Shown here piece by piece: positions 13,504 to 19,142 of a DNA stretch of 19,142 bases (within the stretch, counting starts at the first letter, position 1; each line of letters begins with the position of its first letter). Below the pieces are notes generated by a model. That model worked only from the letters and a program-made list of their open reading frames with translations. It was not told the DNA's origin and did not search any database. The translations under genes and the position numbers were made by a program. The stretch spans positions 21,673 through 40,814 of the forward strand of contig DKIP01000009.1 of assembly GCA_002454335.1 (NCBI GenBank), read 5' to 3'. Source of the stretch: Cytophagaceae bacterium UBA6715 (GTDB lineage Bacteria; Bacteroidota; Bacteroidia; Cytophagales; Spirosomataceae).

Positions 13504-16500
13504 ATGAAAAAAAATTTACTCATGACTTTCTTGTTGGCTTTCTTCTCGCTTACGAGTTTAGTAGCGCAGGACAGAAAGGTAACAGGAAAGGTGACCTCAG
13601 CTGAGGACGGCTCAGGTTTGCCAGGTGTAACAGTTTCCATAAAAGGGACTGGAAGAGGAACACAGACCAACGTAGACGGTGAATATACCGTTGCGGTTCC
13701 CAATGGTTCTACATTAGTATTCTCTTTTGTAGGATTAAATTCGCAAAGTGTTCAGGTAGGAAGTCAGTCGGTTATCAACGTGAAGTTGACGACGGATGCA
13801 CGTCAATTATCTGAGGTAGTCGTAACAGGTACAGGTACGGCGATCGACAAACGATCGACGGCGATTGACGTACAGGCAATTACAGCGAAAAGTTTACCAT
13901 CGGTTCCGTCGGCTTCGATTGATCAAGCCTTGGTTGGTAAAATTGCTGGAGCACAGATTTCTGCGACGAACGGTATGCCGGGCCAACCGGTTAATATCGT
14001 TTTACGTGGTATTAACACAATTAATCGGGGAACTTCGCCAATGATCTTATTGGATGGAGTGGAATTAGGTTCAACTGACTTCGGGTCAATCGATTTAAAC
14101 ATCATTGAGCGTGTGGAGGTAATCCAAGGAGCTGCAGCTGCAACGATTTACGGTGCACAAGGAGCGAACGGGGTTATCCAATTGTTCTCGAAGAAAGGTA
14201 AAGCAGGTAAAGTGAACATCGACATTAATTCGTCGGTCATTACTTCTACTCCATTGAACGTGGGTAATTTGCGTAAAGCAAACATGCACGGGTTCAAGAC
14301 AAATGCGAATAATGAAGTTATTGGTGGTTCAGGAAACCCTTTGACATTAGATCCCGTTTATGGTTCTTATTCAGAAAACGTAATTTTTGCGAGTACGGAT
14401 CCTACGGTCTTGATCAACAAGCCATATGACAAGAACTTGAAATATTACGATCACTTCAATATGTTCTTTGTTCCTACAACGAACTACACAAACTCAGTGG
14501 CTATTTCAGGTGGTGCTGATAAAAGTGATTATAGTTTGACATTGTCAAATGCTGATAACGCAGGGCCATTCAAAAATGTAGGTGGATTGAATCGGACTAA
14601 CTTGACTGCTAACTTAGGTTTTGAGTTAGCGAAAGGTTTGAAATTTCGTTCAATTACTCAATTAGTATACACGAAGAACACCATCAATGATGGAACGGGT
14701 CGTTCTATCATTTATTCGGTATTTAACTCGCGCCCATTTGCTGATTATGATTTTAAAGATGCTGATGGGAATTATCCAGGTTATTTTGGGGATGCAGTTG
14801 GTGTGAATGGTTATAATCCGAATGCAGTTAACTACTATACATCCACTGATTCAAAGCGTATCGACATCAATCAAAGTTTAAACTTGAATTATGAAGTTAA
14901 CAAGTTCTTAACATTGGATGCGAAGTATGGTATCAACTATCAAACAGATAATACACTTTATACGTATTTGAATCAAACCGGTAATAAGAATATTATGGAC
15001 CAACAGTATTGGTACTATAATTTCAATGGTAATGATGCAACAGGTGAGTTGAATAAGTATGAATATACGCGTTCATTCCAAAACTTTTTGGCATCTGCTT
15101 ACATCAAGACAGATTTAGAGAAAGACTTCGGTTTAAATATTCCTTTACGTACAACAACGCAATTCGCATTTGATTATCGTAATCGTGAAAACAAATCGTA
15201 TGTTTCTTATGGTATTGGATTACCTAACTATACGCCATACAATACCTCGCAAGCGGCAGCGACTTATGTGGCTCGTGATTACAAAGAGCCATTTATTACG
15301 TATGGTTATTTAGCTACACAACGTCTCGATTATGGAACATTGGGAGGTATCTCAGGTGGATTCCGTACGGACTTCTCGTCTGCGTTTGGTGCGGCATCAA
15401 CGCCACAAACATTCCCACGTGGAGACGCTTATTTACGTATTTCTGAATTTGGGTTCTTTAAAGATTCTAAAATCGCTTCAACAGTAGAAGATTTCAAAAT
15501 TCGTGCAGCTTATGGGGAGGCAGGTATCCAGCCGAATGCATTTGACCGTTACATCACGTTGAACACGGGTGTGATTGGTTCTGGAAATGCTTTCTATTTC
15601 CCATTAACACAATCAAATCCTAATTTGAATGTGGAGATTTCTAAAGAATTAGAAATTGGTACAGACATCGGTTTGAATTTAGGTAAGTCATCAGCTTGGT
15701 TGAATTCATTGAACTTCTCGGGTTCATACTGGAAGCGTTCTACTGATAATGCGATCTTTAACGTAGATGCGGCACCTTCCACAGGTATCGGTACGGTAAA
15801 AGATAATGCATTCTCATTAGCATCTTCTGGTATCCAAGCGAGCTTAAATGCGCAAATCTATAAGGATGCAGATTGGACTTGGAACTTCACAACAAACTTT
15901 GGTAAGCAAACTTCTGAAATTACAGCAGTTCGTGGTAATGCTGAGGTTGTTGTATTGTCTGCTGCAGGTTCTTCAGGATATGTATTACGTGCTGGTGAGA
16001 AAATCGGTCAATTATATGGTTTCTTGGGAGTTCATAGCTTAGATGCTAAATTGCCGGATGGAACGGATGCGATTGCAGCTGATAAGCGTTCAGCATATGA
16101 AGTAGCTTCAAATGGTTGGGTTGTAAACAAAACAACTAAAGCGCCATATTTCTCTACAAAAATGTTCAGCTTTGGAGATCCTAATCCTGCATTTAATGCA
16201 TCGTTTATCAATGAATTATCGTACAAAGGAATAGTAACATTCAACTTACAAGTTGATTTAGTTCAAGGAGCTCACTTGTACAACCAAACAAAAGAGTGGA
16301 TGTACCGTGATGGTATTCACTCGGATTACCAAGTGCCTATTACTATCAATGGACAAACAGGGGCATGGTCTGCTTTCTATCGTGGTGTTTATGCAGAGGT
16401 TTCTCGTAACGGTACAAAGAACTACTTTTATGAAGATGCTTCATTTGCTCGTTTACGTAACCTTTCGATTGGTGTAGATTTAGTGAAAGCTTTAGGTATC

Positions 16501-16683
16501 AAAGGATTCCGTAAGTTACAATTAGTAGCTTCTGGACGTAATTTGTACACATTGACGAACTACACAGGTTTGGATCCTGAAATTTCTTCTGGTGGTAGTA
16601 ACTCGGCTTGGGATCGTGGTGTGGATCACAACACTATGCCAAACTTACGTTCATACCAAGTTCAGTTGAATATTGGTTTCTAA
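13504..16683 (+). CDS. susC-like: SusC/RagA-family TonB-dependent outer-membrane transporter
   Basis: 1059 residues from ATG 13504. The signal peptide MKKNLLMTFLLAFFSLTSLVA is cut before QDRKVTG. Residues about 26-95 are a carboxypeptidase-regulatory-like domain (VTGKVTSAEDGSGLPGVTV, with GEYTVAVPNG). LSEVVVTGTG (102-111) is the SusC linker before the plug. The plug contains LRGINTINRG and MILLDGVE, and ends in IERVEVIQGAAAATIYGAQG (201-220) followed by ANGVIQLFSKKG, all SusC hallmarks. The rest is a 22-strand-type beta barrel closing with a terminal Phe (VQLNIGF). It should import a ligand, with SusD as lid, using TonB energy. Substrate is unknown; no glycoside hydrolase, peptidase or sigma/anti-sigma pair adjoins it. 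TTG 13459 is an unlikely upstream start. Confidence 0.96.
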   Translation: MKKNLLMTFLLAFFSLTSLVAQDRKVTGKVTSAEDGSGLPGVTVSIKGTGRGTQTNVDGEYTVAVPNGSTLVFSFVGLNSQSVQVGSQSVINVKLTTDARQLSEVVVTGTGTAIDKRSTAIDVQAITAKSLPSVPSASIDQALVGKIAGAQISATNGMPGQPVNIVLRGINTINRGTSPMILLDGVELGSTDFGSIDLNIIERVEVIQGAAAATIYGAQGANGVIQLFSKKGKAGKVNIDINSSVITSTPLNVGNLRKANMHGFKTNANNEVIGGSGNPLTLDPVYGSYSENVIFASTDPTVLINKPYDKNLKYYDHFNMFFVPTTNYTNSVAISGGADKSDYSLTLSNADNAGPFKNVGGLNRTNLTANLGFELAKGLKFRSITQLVYTKNTINDGTGRSIIYSVFNSRPFADYDFKDADGNYPGYFGDAVGVNGYNPNAVNYYTSTDSKRIDINQSLNLNYEVNKFLTLDAKYGINYQTDNTLYTYLNQTGNKNIMDQQYWYYNFNGNDATGELNKYEYTRSFQNFLASAYIKTDLEKDFGLNIPLRTTTQFAFDYRNRENKSYVSYGIGLPNYTPYNTSQAAATYVARDYKEPFITYGYLATQRLDYGTLGGISGGFRTDFSSAFGAASTPQTFPRGDAYLRISEFGFFKDSKIASTVEDFKIRAAYGEAGIQPNAFDRYITLNTGVIGSGNAFYFPLTQSNPNLNVEISKELEIGTDIGLNLGKSSAWLNSLNFSGSYWKRSTDNAIFNVDAAPSTGIGTVKDNAFSLASSGIQASLNAQIYKDADWTWNFTTNFGKQTSEITAVRGNAEVVVLSAAGSSGYVLRAGEKIGQLYGFLGVHSLDAKLPDGTDAIAADKRSAYEVASNGWVVNKTTKAPYFSTKMFSFGDPNPAFNASFINELSYKGIVTFNLQVDLVQGAHLYNQTKEWMYRDGIHSDYQVPITINGQTGAWSAFYRGVYAEVSRNGTKNYFYEDASFARLRNLSIGVDLVKALGIKGFRKLQLVASGRNLYTLTNYTGLDPEISSGGSNSAWDRGVDHNTMPNLRSYQVQLNIGF

Positions 16684-16722
16684 TTTCAGAATAGAAAAAG
16701 GTATTATTTAAATTTGAAGAAC

Positions 16723-18354
16723 ATGAAAAATATAAAAATAACCGCGCTTTCCTTTCTGCTTTTAGGTGGAACGGTGATGTCGTGTAAGGATCAATTGGAT
16801 ATTCAAAATCCAAACCAACCTACGCCCGCTACGGCTGCTTCGGAAGCTGGTATCGTGGCATTAGCACAAGGGTCTGTATATAAAAACGGATTTACCTCTG
16901 CAGGTAATAAATACTATGATGGTGTTGTAGGAGCTTTCTATAATGGTGTTGTGGGTATTCATGAATTAATGGGTGATATCGTATCTGCGGAAGCGGCTAA
17001 TACTTACATGAATAATTTGTCGGCACCTGACATGGTTATCTTGGACAATGGGGCTCAAGTTCCAAATCCAAACAACCCTGCTCAACAAAAAGTATTGTTG
17101 CGTTCGGTAAATACAAATTCTCAACAAGGTGGTAACCCTGGTTTCCATGAGTGGGCGATGATGTATCAATTGAACAATGCTTGTAACACGATTTTGGAGG
17201 CAGTTGATAAGACTACATTCACGGGTGATGCGGCAGCAAAGAAAAATGCGATTAAAGCATGGGCGTATTTCTGGAAAGGAATTGCTTATTCTCGTATTGG
17301 TTCTATTTACTATGCTGGTTTGATTATTAATACAGCTTCCGTAACGAACAATAATTATGTTGCCAAGGAGAAAATCATTGAAGAAGCGAATGCAAACTTT
17401 GACAAAGCGGCTGCTGCGGCAACAACTTCAGGTTCGAATGCGGATTTTCAAGCTGTTTTAACATCGTTGATTCCTGATTTCTTCCAAAATGATTTAGGTG
17501 GTGTTCCTTCAGGCGCACAATGGGTTAAGAATATCAATACCTTGAAAGCACGTAATATCTTGGTAAATACACCTACAGCAACCATGACTGCTGCACAATG
17601 GGGACAAATCTTGTCTTTAGCGAATGCAGGTGTAGGTGCTTCGGATCCCGTATTTGCAGGAACCACGAATGCGAATGGTGATATTTTCTCACCTTCTAAC
17701 TACAACGTAGCTGCACGTGCTGTAGGTTCTAACGCATCAGGTGGAACGTTTAAAATCTCAGAGCGTTTAATCCAAGATTTCAATGCAGGGGACCAACGTT
17801 TAGCAAATAATTTTAAACAGTATTCTACTTGGATTGGTAATGCTGACCGTGGTAACGCATTCAACACACGTTGGGCGATTGTAGATAAAGGAGCAGGTTT
17901 AGCTGGAGTGATGGTTTATTCAAACCGTACAGCAGGAGCAGGTGTACTATATTTAGCAGGTAGTTACGAAGAAAATGAATTGATGAAAGCAGAAGCGAAG
18001 TTGTGGACAGGCGATGTAGCTGGTGCAGCTGCAAGCATCAATGCAGTTCGTGCATATCAAGGAGCAGGTCTCGCGGCTATCACGTCAACTGATGCAGCCA
18101 CTGTGAAAGAAGAATTACGAAAAGAACGCCGTGTGGCGTTAGCTTTCCGCGGTTTATCTTTCTACGATGCACGCCGTTGGGGTGTATTGGAAAATGGTCG
18201 CACTGGAGCAGTTGTAATTTCGAAAGATGGATCATCCATCTCAAAAAATGCGACAATCAAGTATAACTACTTAGATTATTGGGATGTACCCGATAATGAG
18301 TTGGCAAACAATCCAGCTGGAGCTGGCAGTGCGCCTTTAAAGAATCCAAAATAA
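16723..18354 (+). CDS. susD-like: SusD/RagB-family nutrient-binding lipoprotein
   Basis: 543 residues from ATG 16723. The lipoprotein signal ends at Cys21 (GTVMSC), followed by KDQLD; a Lys-Asp-rich start after Cys is typical of surface-exposed Bacteroidota lipoproteins. SusD features include the early DIQNPNQPT, helical repeat segments (NAIKAWAYFWKGIAYSRIGSIYYAG, typical of the TPR-like core), and the C-terminal block LRKERRVALAFRGLSFYDARRWG, which is diagnostic of the family (usual form: ERR-ELAFEG-R-DL-RWG). It starts 39 bases after susC and forms the lid of the same importer. The Ala/Asn-rich middle gives no clue to the ligand. A strong terminator follows, so the operon in view is susC-susD only. 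Confidence 0.95.
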   Translation: MKNIKITALSFLLLGGTVMSCKDQLDIQNPNQPTPATAASEAGIVALAQGSVYKNGFTSAGNKYYDGVVGAFYNGVVGIHELMGDIVSAEAANTYMNNLSAPDMVILDNGAQVPNPNNPAQQKVLLRSVNTNSQQGGNPGFHEWAMMYQLNNACNTILEAVDKTTFTGDAAAKKNAIKAWAYFWKGIAYSRIGSIYYAGLIINTASVTNNNYVAKEKIIEEANANFDKAAAAATTSGSNADFQAVLTSLIPDFFQNDLGGVPSGAQWVKNINTLKARNILVNTPTATMTAAQWGQILSLANAGVGASDPVFAGTTNANGDIFSPSNYNVAARAVGSNASGGTFKISERLIQDFNAGDQRLANNFKQYSTWIGNADRGNAFNTRWAIVDKGAGLAGVMVYSNRTAGAGVLYLAGSYEENELMKAEAKLWTGDVAGAAASINAVRAYQGAGLAAITSTDAATVKEELRKERRVALAFRGLSFYDARRWGVLENGRTGAVVISKDGSSISKNATIKYNYLDYWDVPDNELANNPAGAGSAPLKNPK

Positions 18355-18375
18355 GATTCTGCTCTGAGCTTATTT

Positions 18376-18410
18376 ATAGGGGTTTCCAAATAGGGAACCC
18401 CTATTTTTTT
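18376..18410 (+). terminator. Strong intrinsic terminator after susD
   Basis: A 12-bp stem, ATAGGGGTTTCC (18376-18387) with GGGAACCCCTAT (18393-18404), with one G-T wobble, encloses AAATA and runs into seven Ts. It separates the susCD operon from the next susC-like gene. Confidence 0.88.
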
Positions 18411-18492
18411 GAAATTTTCTTTGGGCTTTAACGGAAAATTCCTAATTTGGCCGACTAAATGTTTTATTTTTTCATTAATTAAACTAATCAAC

Positions 18493-19142
18493 ATGAAAAA
18501 ACTCTTACTCATTTGGGTATTGGTAATGACTGTTTTCAGTTCATTATTTGCTCAAACAAGACAAGTAACCGGAAAGGTTACTGCTTCAGAGGATGGTTCT
18601 GCTCTTCCAGGAGTTAGTGTCAGCCTAAAAGGTACCTCTCGTGGTACAACTACAGGTGCAGATGGTACTTACAAGATTACTGTAAGTGATGGTACTGCGC
18701 TTGTTTTCAGCTTTGTTGGGTATAAGCAACAAACTGTTTCTGTAGGTAGCCAATCGGTTATCAACATTTCTTTAGCTTCAGATGCATCTGAATTGAATGA
18801 AGTAGTTGTAACAGCCCTTGGTTTAACACGTACAAAAAACTCTTTGCCTTATGCTGCTCAGCAAATCAAAGGTGATGAGTTGACACGTGTTCGCTCTGGT
18901 AATGCATTCTCACAATTATCAGGTAAAGTTTCAGGTGTTCAAATTACTCAAGGTAACGCGATCGGTGGATCTACCAACGTAGTAATCCGTGGTTCGAAAT
19001 CATTGACAGGTAATAACCAAGCTTTATTTGTTGTGGATGGTGTTCCCGTGGATAACTCGGTAACGAATACATCAAATCAACGTACAGGTCGTGGTGGTTA
19101 CGATTACGGTAATGCAGCTGCGGATATTAACCCAGATGATAT
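18493..19142 (+). CDS. Second SusC/RagA-family transporter, N-terminal part (runs off right edge)
   Basis: ATG at 18493 opens a frame that continues to the window end, giving 216 residues. The signal peptide MKKLLLIWVLVMTVFSSLFA is cut before QTRQVTG. The regulatory-like domain (VTGKVTASEDGSALPGVSV, GTYKITVSDG) is very similar to that of the first SusC, including an identical VGSQSVIN segment. LNEVVVTALGLTR follows, then plug-domain motifs VVIRGSKSLTGNNQ and LFVVDGVPVDNS, then a Gly/Tyr-rich segment RGGYDYGNAAADINPDD that leads into the usual IESIEVL region. Past the linker it differs clearly from the first SusC, so it is a separate transporter with probably another substrate. A partner SusD should lie just outside the window. 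Confidence 0.93.
   Translation, partial: MKKLLLIWVLVMTVFSSLFAQTRQVTGKVTASEDGSALPGVSVSLKGTSRGTTTGADGTYKITVSDGTALVFSFVGYKQQTVSVGSQSVINISLASDASELNEVVVTALGLTRTKNSLPYAAQQIKGDELTRVRSGNAFSQLSGKVSGVQITQGNAIGGSTNVVIRGSKSLTGNNQALFVVDGVPVDNSVTNTSNQRTGRGGYDYGNAAADINPDD

Overview
The window looks like chromosomal DNA of a member of the Bacteroidota, most likely order Cytophagales. The basis is a SusC/SusD outer-membrane uptake pair plus the start of a second SusC-like gene, lipoproteins with CK-type N-termini, promoter-like TAnnTTTG boxes, and moderately AT-rich DNA. The genus cannot be fixed from the sequence alone. I see no tRNA, rRNA, CRISPR array, insertion sequence, integrase or phage gene.

Layout. 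At the left edge (1-323, minus) is the N-terminal part of a GMC-type flavin oxidoreductase. mutS (400-3030, plus) follows and runs toward a compact minus-strand operon of alpha/beta hydrolase, CBS-domain protein and NAD kinase (5462 down to 3143, gaps of 1 and 3 bases). A plus-strand FAD amine-oxidase-like gene (5550-6743) starts opposite that operon. Next come a vanadate-haloperoxidase/PAP2-type lipoprotein (6806-8125) and a group III truncated haemoglobin (8125-8502), whose stop and start codons overlap by one base. A membrane acyltransferase-like protein of the HGSNAT/DUF5009 type (8712-9797, minus) is divergent from a galactokinase-like GHMP kinase (9875-10951) and a sugar-phosphate nucleotidyltransferase (10955-11824), 3 bases apart. 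A GntP-type sugar-acid permease follows (11945-13258). The right end carries susC (13504-16683), susD (16723-18354), a strong terminator, and the start of a second susC-like gene that leaves the window (18493-19142).

How genes may work together. The kinase and nucleotidyltransferase form a plausible sugar salvage unit: C1 phosphorylation, then activation to a nucleotide sugar. The neighbouring GntP permease may supply a sugar acid, but repeat hairpins separate it from the other two. The haloperoxidase-like lipoprotein and the globin appear translationally coupled, pairing possible peroxide/halide or phosphate chemistry with haem chemistry. SusC and SusD form an outer-membrane importer for an unknown nutrient.

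The most notable non-coding signal is a set of short palindromes packed into gene 3' ends (3039-3150, 8499-8684, 11835-11885). Seven copies of a 20-base hairpin of the form CCCYAGRYTnnARYCTRGGG show paired, compensatory changes between copies. Two other palindrome types lie beside them, and in two cases the palindrome supplies the stop codon of the adjacent gene. These resemble REP/BIME-like elements and probably also act as terminators.
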